Below the pieces are notes generated by a model that was not told the origin of the DNA, made no database searches, and was given only the letters and a program-made list of their open reading frames with translations. From Actinomycetota bacterium (GTDB lineage: Bacteria; Actinomycetota; Humimicrobiia; Humimicrobiales; Humimicrobiaceae), in NCBI GenBank assembly GCA_028695395.1, contig JAQVJB010000028.1, positions 1 to 14,808 of the forward strand: a stretch of 14,808 bases of DNA. Direction: 5' to 3'. This document shows positions 1 to 7,562 of the stretch, in pieces; position 1 is the stretch's first letter, and each line of letters begins with the position of its first letter. The translations under genes were made by a program, and so were the position numbers.

Positions 1-2
1 AT

Positions 3-1151
3 TATAATGTTCCGCTTGATTCTGATTTAAATGTTAAAGATAATACAAGGATTAAGCTTTCTCTTCCTACACTGAATTATCTTATCTCACAGAATTGTAA
101 GATTATTTTAATGGCGCATCTTGGAAGGCCGAAAGGCGATGTGGTCGATAAGTACAGGCTCACGCCTGCTGCAAAAGAACTTGAGAAGCTTTTAAGCAAG
201 CCAGTGAAAAAGTTTGATGAAATCGTTAATGATAAGATTAGGGATTATATTGACAAAACCATGAAAAATGGTGAAATAGTAATGCTTGAAAATGTAAGAT
301 TCAATGCAGGAGAAACAAAAAATAATCCTGATTTTGCAAAAGAACTTTCCGGATTAGCTGATATCTATGTAAATGATGCATTCGGCGCAGCCCATAGGGC
401 GCATTCTTCAACAGCAGGTATTGCCCGATATCTTCCTTCTGTTGCAGGATACCTGTTGAAAACTGAAGTTGAAGAGCTGACCTCTATTCTTGAGAACCCC
501 CAGAAGCCATTTCTTGCTGTCCTGGGCGGGGCAAAGGTTGCCGATAAGATAATGGTTATAAAAAATTTCCTCAGCATTGTCGACAGCATTATTGTCGGAG
601 GCGGCATGAGTTATACATTCCTGAAATCAAAGGGTTATGAAATAGGGAAGTCTATACATGCGGAAGATCCTGATGAATATAAAAATCAGATTAAATTTGC
701 CGGAGAAGCAATACAGGAAGCTGAAAAAAATAATATTAATTTCATTACTCCCGTTGATGTGGTGGTAGGCAAAATGGATTCAGAAGGCAATATAACTGAT
801 AAAAAGACAGTAAAGGCAGATTCCATACCTTCAGATTATGAAGGATTTGATATGGGTGAGGAAACAATTAAACTTTTCGAAAAGGAAATAGCTTCAGCAA
901 AAACAATCTTCTGGAATGGACCGGTAGGTTTCTTTGAAAGAGCTGAATTTGAAAATGGTACCAAAAGAGTGGCTAATGCTGTTGCAGGCAGCGGTGCAAA
1001 AACTATTGTAGGCGGAGGGGATACTCTTGCTGCTTTGAAAAAATTTGGCGTGACTGATAAAATTTCACATGTGTCAAGCGGAGGAGGAGCGTCAATGGAA
1101 TTATTGGAAGGAAAATTATTGCCAGGAGTTGCAGCGCTTTTAGATAAATAA
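3..1151 (+). CDS. pgk: Phosphoglycerate kinase, 5'-truncated by the window edge
   Basis: This enzyme transfers the acyl phosphate of 1,3-bisphosphoglycerate to ADP, giving 3-phosphoglycerate and ATP in cytosolic glycolysis. The reading frame is open from base 3 and encodes about 382 residues. It begins inside the family's N-terminal NVPLD substrate-loop motif, so roughly 20 residues and the true start are missing. The first internal ATG (111) is not the start, because conserved family sequence such as NVPLD and TRI lies upstream in the same frame. Visible motifs include HLGRPKG and RAHSST (phosphoglycerate side), GGAKVADKI, FWNGPVG, GGGDTLAAL and the closing SSGGGASMELL (nucleotide side). The C-terminus is complete. 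It is followed by a terminator-like hairpin and then tpiA, the usual glycolytic order. Identification is secure from motifs. Confidence 0.97.
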   Translation, partial: YNVPLDSDLNVKDNTRIKLSLPTLNYLISQNCKIILMAHLGRPKGDVVDKYRLTPAAKELEKLLSKPVKKFDEIVNDKIRDYIDKTMKNGEIVMLENVRFNAGETKNNPDFAKELSGLADIYVNDAFGAAHRAHSSTAGIARYLPSVAGYLLKTEVEELTSILENPQKPFLAVLGGAKVADKIMVIKNFLSIVDSIIVGGGMSYTFLKSKGYEIGKSIHAEDPDEYKNQIKFAGEAIQEAEKNNINFITPVDVVVGKMDSEGNITDKKTVKADSIPSDYEGFDMGEETIKLFEKEIASAKTIFWNGPVGFFERAEFENGTKRVANAVAGSGAKTIVGGGDTLAALKKFGVTDKISHVSSGGGASMELLEGKLLPGVAALLDK

Positions 1152-1160
1152 AATTTTTAT

Positions 1161-1216
1161 AAACCTGGCTGGGAACATATGAATATATTATTATGATTCA
1201 TTCTGGCCAGGTTTTT
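1161..1216 (+). terminator. Terminator or attenuator between pgk and tpiA
   Basis: A nine-base perfect stem, AAACCTGGC (1161-1169) with GCCAGGTTT (1206-1214), is followed by a T-rich tail. The long loop holds a second stem, ATGAAT (1179-1184) with ATTCAT (1196-1201). It sits between two genes normally co-transcribed, so I infer partial termination that lowers tpiA and gpmI relative to pgk, rather than a full operon end. No convincing tpiA promoter was seen in the remaining 38 bases. Confidence 0.6.
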
Positions 1217-1254
1217 ATATTTTAACCATTATTTTTTTAAAAAAAGGAAGAGAA

Positions 1255-2025
1255 ATGAGAAGACCATTTATAGCGGGAAACTGGAAAATGAATTTAGATC
1301 ATAATGAAGCTTCAAGCTTTATTGATGAATTAAGTTTAAAGTTTAAAAATAAAAATGATATTGAAATCGCGGTATGCCCTTCTTTTACATCAATCAGAAG
1401 CGTGGCTGTAGCAGCTGAAAAGGAAAAGGAGAAAAACAATCATTTCAATATTAAAATAGGAGCTCAGAATATATATTTTGAAAAAAGCGGAGCATTTACC
1501 GGGGAAATATCGGCAGATATGCTGAGAGCTCTTGGCGTTGAATATGTTATAATCGGCCATAGTGAAAGAAGAGTAATTTTTAAAGAAGATGATGAGCTTA
1601 TTAATAAAAAGATAAAGTCAGCCCTTGCAAACGGATTAAAACCTATACTCTGCGTAGGAGAGACTCTTGAGATAAGAGAAAAAGGTAAAGCTGTTGAATT
1701 TACTCTTAACCAGATCAATTCCGGACTGGATTTGATTGATATAAGCGAGATAAAGAATATAACTATAGCCTATGAACCCATATGGGCAATAGGTACGGGA
1801 AAAACAGCAACACCTGAAGATGCACAGCAAATGTGTAGTTCAATAAGAATGAAAATCGAAAAACTTTATAAAAAGGAAATAGCTGAAAACATAATCATAC
1901 AATATGGCGGCAGTGTTAAGCCATCAAATATAAGTGAGATAATGGAAATGCCTGATATTGACGGAGCACTGGTAGGAGGGGCAAGTATAAAATCAGATGA
2001 TTTTTTAGCATTAATCAATTATTAG
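1255..2025 (+). CDS. tpiA: Triosephosphate isomerase
   Basis: This enzyme interconverts dihydroxyacetone phosphate and glyceraldehyde 3-phosphate in the cytosol. The 256-residue product has normal length for a bacterial TIM barrel. The N-terminal GNWKMN motif (8-13) carries catalytic Lys11. GHSERR (101-106) carries the electrophile His102, and AYEPIWAIGTG (172-182) carries the base Glu174 followed by the flexible loop 6. YGGSVKP (217-223) and the phosphate-binding GALVGGAS (237-244) follow. All catalytic residues are present. The start is supported by an AAGGAAG ribosome site just upstream of ATG 1255. It lies downstream of pgk and 12 bases before the first gpmI, consistent with one glycolytic operon. 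Confidence 0.97.
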   Translation: MRRPFIAGNWKMNLDHNEASSFIDELSLKFKNKNDIEIAVCPSFTSIRSVAVAAEKEKEKNNHFNIKIGAQNIYFEKSGAFTGEISADMLRALGVEYVIIGHSERRVIFKEDDELINKKIKSALANGLKPILCVGETLEIREKGKAVEFTLNQINSGLDLIDISEIKNITIAYEPIWAIGTGKTATPEDAQQMCSSIRMKIEKLYKKEIAENIIIQYGGSVKPSNISEIMEMPDIDGALVGGASIKSDDFLALINY

Positions 2026-2037
2026 TCAGGATAAAAA

Positions 2038-3636
2038 ATGGAAAAAAGTAATCGCAGTGTAAGATATCCGCTATGTCTTATAATTATGGATGGATGGGGA
2101 TGTTCGGATAATATTGAAGGAAATGCTATTCTTGCAGCAGATACGCCTAATTACGATAGACTGATGCAAGAATATCCCAATACGCTTTTAAATGCTTCAG
2201 GTTTGTCAGTCGGGCTTCCTGAAGGACAGATGGGCAATTCGGAGGTAGGGCATTTAAATATTGGAGCTGGAAGAATTGTTTTCCAGGAGTTGACGAAAAT
2301 AACCAAATCTATTGAAATAGGCAAATTTTTTGAAAAAGAAGCTTTTCTTGAAGCAATAAAAAATGTCAATAAAAATAATTCCGCTCTTCATTTATTTGGA
2401 TTATTGTCGGATGGAGGAGTACATAGCCATATTTCCCACCTCAAAGCTCTTATTGACCTGGCAGTAATGCATAGTGTAAAAAAACTGTATCTCCATGCTT
2501 TCCTCGATGGGAGAGATGTGCCTCCGAGGTGCGCATTAAGCTATATTGAAGAAATAATTGCATATATGAATAAAAAGGGGCTTGGAGAATTGGCAACTAT
2601 TTCAGGAAGATATTATGCGATGGATAGAGATAACAGGTGGGACAGGGTTAAAAAAGCATATGATAATCTTGTTTATAGAAACGGTAGATTATATGATAGC
2701 GCAGAAGAGCTTATGGCAGACTCTTATCAAAATAATATAGACGATGAATTTGTAATACCTGCAAGCATTAAAGTGGAAGAACCGGAAGATGCAAAGATAA
2801 AATCCAAAGATTCTATTATATTTTTTAATTTCAGGCCAGACAGGGCAAGGGAAATAACCAGAACTTTTATATATGAAGATTTTAATGAATTTGACAGGGG
2901 CAATAATGTTCCCAAAGATATAATTTTTGTCTGCATGACTGAATACGATTCTTTATTCAGCTCTAAAAAGGGTGTCTTTATTGCATATCCCCCAAGGAAT
3001 CTGACAAATACTGTTGGAGAAGTATTCGCAAAAAACAATCTTAACCAGCTGAGAATAGCCGAAACAGAAAAATATGCTCATGTTACATTTTTCTTTAATG
3101 GAGGAGTAGAGATACCCAATCCTAATGAGGACAGGATACTCATACCTTCTCCAAACGTTCCTACATATAATCTTAAGCCTGAGATGAGTGCATATGAAAT
3201 AGCGGAGACTGTTGTTAAAAAGATTGATGAAAGATTATACCATGTAATAATAGTCAATTTCGCAAATCCGGATATGGTTGGTCATACTGGATTTTTTGAC
3301 AAGGCAGTAGAGGCAATAGAAGTCGTTGATAAATGTCTGGGAAAAATAACAGATAAATTAAAATCAGTTAAAGGAACATGCATATTAACAGCTGATCACG
3401 GCAATGCAGAAGAAATGTTTAATGTTGAAAAACAATGTGCAATCACTGCTCATTCAAATTCAAGAATACCTTTTATCTTATGCGACGACAGAATCAAGTC
3501 TTTAAAATCGTACGAAGATGGCGATATCGCCCTTTGTGATATTTCGCCTACAATGCTGGAAATGTTAAATATAATAAAACCGGTTGAAATGACAGGAAAA
3601 TCTTTAATAAAAGAATGGGCAGATGCTAAGAAATAA
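2038..3636 (+). CDS. gpmI: 2,3-bisphosphoglycerate-independent phosphoglycerate mutase, copy 1
   Basis: This Mn-dependent alkaline-phosphatase-superfamily enzyme interconverts 3- and 2-phosphoglycerate through a phosphoserine intermediate. The 532-residue product is slightly longer than the usual 510 or so. Metal and catalytic residues can be read directly: Asp18 in LIIMDGWG, nucleophile Ser68 in GNSEVGH (66-72), His129 in SDGGVHSH, Arg159/Asp160 in DGRD, Arg191 and Arg197 in the RYYAMDRD stretch, Arg266/Arg269 in RPDR, Lys345, Asp412 and His416 in DMVGH, Asp453/His454 in TADHGN, and His472. Assignments follow the well-studied Bacillus enzyme with an offset of 6 to 9 residues. An AGGA ribosome site lies six bases before the ATG. 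Its last 14 bases overlap a second complete gpmI. Function is secure; why there are two copies is not. Confidence 0.96.
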   Translation: MEKSNRSVRYPLCLIIMDGWGCSDNIEGNAILAADTPNYDRLMQEYPNTLLNASGLSVGLPEGQMGNSEVGHLNIGAGRIVFQELTKITKSIEIGKFFEKEAFLEAIKNVNKNNSALHLFGLLSDGGVHSHISHLKALIDLAVMHSVKKLYLHAFLDGRDVPPRCALSYIEEIIAYMNKKGLGELATISGRYYAMDRDNRWDRVKKAYDNLVYRNGRLYDSAEELMADSYQNNIDDEFVIPASIKVEEPEDAKIKSKDSIIFFNFRPDRAREITRTFIYEDFNEFDRGNNVPKDIIFVCMTEYDSLFSSKKGVFIAYPPRNLTNTVGEVFAKNNLNQLRIAETEKYAHVTFFFNGGVEIPNPNEDRILIPSPNVPTYNLKPEMSAYEIAETVVKKIDERLYHVIIVNFANPDMVGHTGFFDKAVEAIEVVDKCLGKITDKLKSVKGTCILTADHGNAEEMFNVEKQCAITAHSNSRIPFILCDDRIKSLKSYEDGDIALCDISPTMLEMLNIIKPVEMTGKSLIKEWADAKK

Positions 3637-5182
3637 AGTAAAAAAACCTATATGCCTGATCATAATGGATGGATGGGGAATCTCGGAAAAACAAAAAGGT
3701 AATGCCATTTATCAGGCATTAACAGCTAATATTGATTATTATACGCGATATTATCCAAACACAAAATTAAATGCAGCAGGCGAGAAAGTAGGTCTGCCTG
3801 AAGGGCAGATGGGGAATTCTGAGGTTGGGCATACGAATATCGGTGCCGGCAGAATAGTGATGCAGGATTACACAAAAATAACAAATGCAATAAAAGATGG
3901 AACTTTCTATGATAATCAAGTCTTTAAAAATGCATTTAAGATCTGCATCGATAAGAATTCAGACCTGCATTTCATGGGATGCCTTTCAGATGGCGGAGTG
4001 CATAGCCACATAAATCATCTTAAAGCATTGATGAGAATGGCAGTAAAGTTTGGAATAAAAAATTTTTATATTCATCCTTTTCTTGACGGAAGAGATGTTT
4101 TCCCCATGAGTGCAAAAAAATACATATTAGAAATACAGAACCTTATAAATGAACTAAATGCAGGGGAAATTGCAACATTAAGCGGCAGGTATTATTCGCT
4201 TGACAGGGATAATAAATGGGATAGGACAAAAAAGGCTTTCGAGCTTTTGGTAAATAGGGATAAAGAATTCTTTAAAGATGCTCTTACAGCGATAGATGAA
4301 TGCTATAAGAAAGGCCTGACAGATGAGTTTATTGAACCTTGCTGCATAGAAACTTCAAATAATGAAAAATCAAAAATCAAAAATGAGGATTCAGTAATAT
4401 TTTTCAATTTCAGGCCTGACAGGACAAGACAGATATCAAGCCCGTTCGTAATTAAAGACTTTAATATTTTTGATAAAGGGGAGATAAATCCCGAAAGCAT
4501 ATATTTTGCCGGAATGACCATATATGATGACAGTTTTACATGTCCGGCTGCTTTTCCGCAGGAAAGGCTGAAAAATACCATTGGTGAAGTAATGGCTAAT
4601 AATAATTTAAAGCAACTTAGAATAGCTGAAACTGATAAATATCCGCATGTTTCTTTCTTTTTTAATGGAGGCACTGAAACTCCTTTTGATAATGAGGATA
4701 GGATTATGATACCGACAGTCCCGGTAAAAACATATGATTTGAAGCCGCAGATGAGCGCATATGAAGTAACAGAAAAAGTCATAGAGAAAATATATGAAAA
4801 TATATATGATATTATAATCCTTAATTATGCAAATGCAGATATGGTCGGTCATTCAGGTTATATGGATTCTGCGATAACTGCGGTTGAAACAGTTGACACA
4901 TGTGTAGGGCTTGTTGTAAACGCACTCATTAATGTAGGCGGTGCTGCATTAATTACGGCAGATCATGGAAATGCAGAAGAAATGGTATGCTCAATTACAA
5001 AAAATATAATTACTGCCCATACTTCATCTTATGTACCTTTCATATTATGCGATGACAGCATAAAAGAGTTAAGGCAGGATTATGAAAATCTAAAGCTTGG
5101 CGATATAGCGCCGACAATCCTGGATTTGATGCAAATAGAAAAACCTATTGAAATGACAGGCAATTCTTTAATAAAAAAATAA
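3623..5182 (+). CDS. gpmI: 2,3-bisphosphoglycerate-independent phosphoglycerate mutase, tandem copy 2
   Basis: This is a second full-length mutase of 519 residues, directly downstream of and overlapping copy 1. It keeps the full catalytic set: Asp16, nucleophile Ser66 (GNSEVGH 64-70), His127, Arg157/Asp158, Arg189 and Arg195, Arg264/Arg267 in RPDR, Lys339, Asp406 and His410, Asp447/His448 in TADHGN, and His466. It therefore looks active rather than a decaying duplicate. By eye the two proteins share roughly half their residues across the length, so the duplication is old or one copy was acquired. The ATG at 3623 sits inside the end of copy 1 with no clear Shine-Dalgarno site, suggesting translation by coupling or re-initiation. 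The conserved IIMDGWG begins only about a dozen residues in, leaving no better start. Confidence 0.94.
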   Translation: MLRNKVKKPICLIIMDGWGISEKQKGNAIYQALTANIDYYTRYYPNTKLNAAGEKVGLPEGQMGNSEVGHTNIGAGRIVMQDYTKITNAIKDGTFYDNQVFKNAFKICIDKNSDLHFMGCLSDGGVHSHINHLKALMRMAVKFGIKNFYIHPFLDGRDVFPMSAKKYILEIQNLINELNAGEIATLSGRYYSLDRDNKWDRTKKAFELLVNRDKEFFKDALTAIDECYKKGLTDEFIEPCCIETSNNEKSKIKNEDSVIFFNFRPDRTRQISSPFVIKDFNIFDKGEINPESIYFAGMTIYDDSFTCPAAFPQERLKNTIGEVMANNNLKQLRIAETDKYPHVSFFFNGGTETPFDNEDRIMIPTVPVKTYDLKPQMSAYEVTEKVIEKIYENIYDIIILNYANADMVGHSGYMDSAITAVETVDTCVGLVVNALINVGGAALITADHGNAEEMVCSITKNIITAHTSSYVPFILCDDSIKELRQDYENLKLGDIAPTILDLMQIEKPIEMTGNSLIKK

Positions 5183-5189
5183 TAAGTAT

Positions 5190-5221
5190 TTGAATTTGAT
5201 TATTTTTTGATATAATATCAA
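5190..5221 (+). promoter_or_regulatory. Extended -10 promoter for secG with an overlapping palindrome
   Basis: TATAAT (5211-5216) is preceded by TGA, forming an extended -10 element. A -35-like TTGAAT lies at 5190-5195 with a short 15-base spacer. The -10 is embedded in a perfect 15-base palindrome, TTGATAT-A-ATATCAA (5207-5221), which could be an operator or chance in AT-rich DNA. It lies about 60 bases before secG, and no terminator was seen after gpmI copy 2, so secG may also receive read-through. Confidence 0.55.
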
Positions 5222-5280
5222 TCTTAAAGTTTAAAAATTAAAGCATTTTAATTACTAGGAAAAAGGAGAAGAAGAGATTT

Positions 5281-5514
5281 ATGGGTTCTCTTTGGTTAAA
5301 TATAATATTTATAATTCATATAATTGCATCTTTAGCAGTTATTTTACTTATATTATTACATTCAGGAAAAGGTGGAGGTATTTCAGGTCTTTTCTCTGGT
5401 ATGATGGAAACTTTTGACGGTGCCGGAATAGTAGAAAAAAATCTCGACAGGGTGACAATCATAAGTTGTGTAGTTTTTGGAATAACATCCATTTTGTTAT
5501 TTATGCTTCAATAA
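5281..5514 (+). CDS. secG: Protein translocase subunit SecG
   Basis: This is a small integral membrane subunit of the SecYEG protein-export channel. The 77-residue product has the family layout: transmembrane segment 1 at about residues 5-27, the conserved cytosolic loop HSGKGGGISGLF (27-38, matching the QSGKGGGLSG family motif), a LDRVT segment before the second helix, and transmembrane segment 2 at about 57-76. It is short but normal for SecG, with no C-terminal extension. A GGAG-type ribosome site precedes ATG 5281. Location downstream of pgk-tpiA-gpmI matches the well-known glycolysis-secG neighbourhood of many Gram-positive bacteria. It has its own promoter-like sequence and a hairpin after the stop. 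Confidence 0.93.
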   Translation: MGSLWLNIIFIIHIIASLAVILLILLHSGKGGGISGLFSGMMETFDGAGIVEKNLDRVTIISCVVFGITSILLFMLQ

Positions 5515-5539
5515 TTATTGCTTTCATTTTAATTTCTAT

Positions 5540-5600
5540 AACCATAATCTGATTTATTTTAATTAAAAGGTTTTATGGTTTTTATTTATATATTTTTTTT
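5540..5600 (+). terminator. Rho-independent-type terminator after secG
   Basis: An eight-base stem, AACCATAA (5540-5547) with TTATGGTT (5573-5580), is followed by a long T-rich tail ending in eight consecutive T residues (5593-5600). The loop contains a self-complementary TTTTAATTAAAA (5557-5568). The stem is AT-rich and moderate in strength. It separates the glycolysis-secG block from the peptide transporter operon. Confidence 0.55.
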
Positions 5601-5608
5601 GAATAATT

Positions 5609-5659
5609 TTACCGGAATTAAATAATAATAATATAAATCAACAGTTTTTATTTCGGTAA
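5609..5659 (+). promoter_or_regulatory. Inverted repeat in the leader of the peptide transporter operon
   Basis: TTACCGGAAT (5609-5618) pairs with ATTTCGGTAA (5650-5659): ten positions with one G-U wobble if read as RNA, or one mismatch as DNA. The 31-base interval between the arms is almost pure A/T and holds several TAATAT/TATAAA-like -10 candidates. The downstream arm ends just before the ribosome site. It could be an operator pair around the promoter or a leader hairpin. No known riboswitch class was recognised. Confidence 0.35.
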
Positions 5660-5684
5660 TGTTTGTATAAAAGGAGGAAAATAA

Positions 5685-7385
5685 ATGCAAAATAAGAAAA
5701 AGCTATTTGCATTACTTACAATTGTGGTAGTTGCTAGTCTTGCAGTTTCTTTATTTGCAGGCTGTAAAGTTGCAACTGCTACTGAAACAACAGCTGCAGC
5801 AGAAGAGACTACAGCAGAAACAACTGAAGCAGCAGAAGAAAATGCAGCAGAAGAAACTGAAGCAACAGAGGCTGTAACAGGTGAGCCTGTAGCGGGTGGG
5901 ATAATGAGGATGCACTTAAATGAGCCAGTCTCATTGGATCCGCCAAATTCATATGAAAGCGAAGGCATACAGGTAGTAAGACAGATATGGGACGGATTAT
6001 TTACTTATGATCCTGAAACTCTTGAAACAGTACCAGAGCTTTGCGAGAAATATGAAATTAGCGATGATTTGCTTACTTATACTTTCTACATAAAGAAAGG
6101 TGTCATGTTCCATAGTGGTAAAGAATTAACTGCTGAAGATTTTGTTTTTTCATGGACAAGAGTTGCTCAAAAAGACACTGCTTCATATCTTGCTTATCAC
6201 TTGGCAGCGATTGAAGGATATGATGCATGCCAGGATGGCAGCTCAATGGAGCTGACAGGTGTTAAAGCACTTGACGATTATACCCTTCAGGTTACGCTTC
6301 AATATCCTTATGCAGACTTTATTAACACTTTAGGACACGTAGTCTTCTATCCTGTTAATAAAGAAAGCATTGAAGCTTCAGGGGACAAAGCTGGTGAAAT
6401 GCCGGATGGTACCGGTCCTTTCAAATTTGTCTCATGGACTCATGACCAGTCAATTGAACTTGTCAGAAATGATGATTACTACGGACAGAAAGCATATCTT
6501 GATGGTGTTAAATATGTAATTATTCCTGAACAGGACACTGCTTTTCTTGAGTTCCAGGCAGGAAATCTGGAATTTACAGAAATTCCTATCGGTCAGAGAG
6601 CTTCAGTGGAAGCAGATCCTGCTTTAAATGAGGGAGTAATAATTCATCCTATATTAGGACTTTATTATTATGGAATGAATCTTCAGGCTGAACCATTCAA
6701 AGATAATCTGGCTTTAAGAGAAGCAATTGTTTATGCAATTGACAGACAGAATATCTGCGATATTATCAATGAAGGAATATCAAGCCCTGCAACTGGATTT
6801 GTTCCTCCGGGAATTCCCGGATTCCAGGAAAATGCTATGGATTATATATATGACCCGGAAATGGCTAAGCAAAAGCTTGAAGAAGCCGGTTATCCGAACG
6901 GCGAAGGCCTTGAAACTTTAAATCTTGGATTTAATACCGGTTCCGGACACGAAAAGATAGCAGAAGCAATACAGGCTGATCTTGCTGAAATAGGAATAAC
7001 AATGGAAATCGAAGGATTTGAATGGGGAACAATGCTTGAAAAAGCAGCAAGCGGAGAGATAATATTCTATAGGTTGGGATGGCTTGCTGATTATCCTACA
7101 ATGGATAATTTCCTATATCCTTTATTCCATTCTAAGTCATCAGACAATTACTCAGATTATAATAATCCTGTTGTAGATGAATTGCTTATTGAAGCTAGAA
7201 GTACGGCAGATGAAGATGAGAGAATAGCTAAATACCGTGAAGTAGAAAAGACAATACTTAAAGAAGCAGCTTTTGCTCCTGTATACTTCTATGGTACAAG
7301 CAGGATAGTCAAGACTTATGTAAAAGGATTCATATTTGACAATATGGAAAATTATGATCTTGCCACTGTTTGGCTGGAACAATAA
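5685..7385 (+). CDS. Oligopeptide/dipeptide ABC transporter substrate-binding lipoprotein (SBP_bac_5, canonical order)
   Basis: This is an extracytoplasmic binding protein that captures peptides (or a related solute) and delivers them to the permeases encoded downstream. Residues 1-26 form a lipoprotein signal peptide with lipobox LFAGC and lipidated Cys27. Residues 28-68 are an Ala/Thr/Glu-rich low-complexity spacer. The binding fold follows in standard order: a first strand near 74-86 (HLNEPVSLDP), FHSGKELTAEDFVFSW (142-157), GTGPFKF (242-248), the hinge strand LYYYGMNL (326-333), then LREAIVYAIDR (344-354), AKQKLEEAGYP (394-404) and a normal C-terminus at 566. A strong AAGGAGG ribosome site precedes ATG 5685. 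The family binds peptides, nickel, sugars or opines, so the ligand is uncertain. Peptides are likeliest because the ATPases are OppD/OppF-like. Confidence 0.9.
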   Translation: MQNKKKLFALLTIVVVASLAVSLFAGCKVATATETTAAAEETTAETTEAAEENAAEETEATEAVTGEPVAGGIMRMHLNEPVSLDPPNSYESEGIQVVRQIWDGLFTYDPETLETVPELCEKYEISDDLLTYTFYIKKGVMFHSGKELTAEDFVFSWTRVAQKDTASYLAYHLAAIEGYDACQDGSSMELTGVKALDDYTLQVTLQYPYADFINTLGHVVFYPVNKESIEASGDKAGEMPDGTGPFKFVSWTHDQSIELVRNDDYYGQKAYLDGVKYVIIPEQDTAFLEFQAGNLEFTEIPIGQRASVEADPALNEGVIIHPILGLYYYGMNLQAEPFKDNLALREAIVYAIDRQNICDIINEGISSPATGFVPPGIPGFQENAMDYIYDPEMAKQKLEEAGYPNGEGLETLNLGFNTGSGHEKIAEAIQADLAEIGITMEIEGFEWGTMLEKAASGEIIFYRLGWLADYPTMDNFLYPLFHSKSSDNYSDYNNPVVDELLIEARSTADEDERIAKYREVEKTILKEAAFAPVYFYGTSRIVKTYVKGFIFDNMENYDLATVWLEQ

Positions 7386-7410
7386 TACTGTTTAAAATAC
7401 TAAATTAATA

Positions 7411-7450
7411 ATATAATAATAGCCTGCATATTTGCGGGCTATTATTATAT
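7411..7450 (+). terminator. Very strong intercistronic hairpin after the binding-protein gene
   Basis: Bases 7411-7428 pair with 7433-7450 in an 18-base-pair stem with one G-U pair and a TATT tetraloop. The core is AGCCTGCA/TGCGGGCT. No T-run follows immediately; the nearest run of six T (TTATTTTTTCC) starts about 12 bases on. I infer partial termination or 3'-end protection of the binding-protein transcript, as known for malE-type operons, so that the binding protein outnumbers the permease. A weak promoter candidate (TTGTAA 7477, TAACAT 7500, 17-base spacer) lies just downstream. Confidence 0.7.
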
Positions 7451-7562
7451 AGAAATTGTTATTTTTTCCTAAATAGTTGTAAAATTTTTAAAAAAGTTTT
7501 AACATAACGTATTTTAAAAAAACAGATTTAAAAAAGATTGATTATTTAAAAGAAAAAGTAAA

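Noticed and set aside
4303..4852. Long minus-strand open frames opposite gpmI copy 2.
   Set aside because: They are antisense shadows of a strongly conserved coding gene, with no ribosome site and no recognisable domain.
5769..5880. GCA/GAA/ACA-rich repeat-like DNA as a possible tandem repeat element.
   Set aside because: It encodes the low-complexity spacer between the lipidated cysteine and the binding fold, a common lipoprotein feature. The units are irregular.
5648..5968. Minus-strand frame rich in Ala/Val/Ser opposite the first binding protein.
   Set aside because: Its composition is explained by the reverse complement of the Ala/Thr/Glu-rich lipoprotein spacer; it is not a gene.
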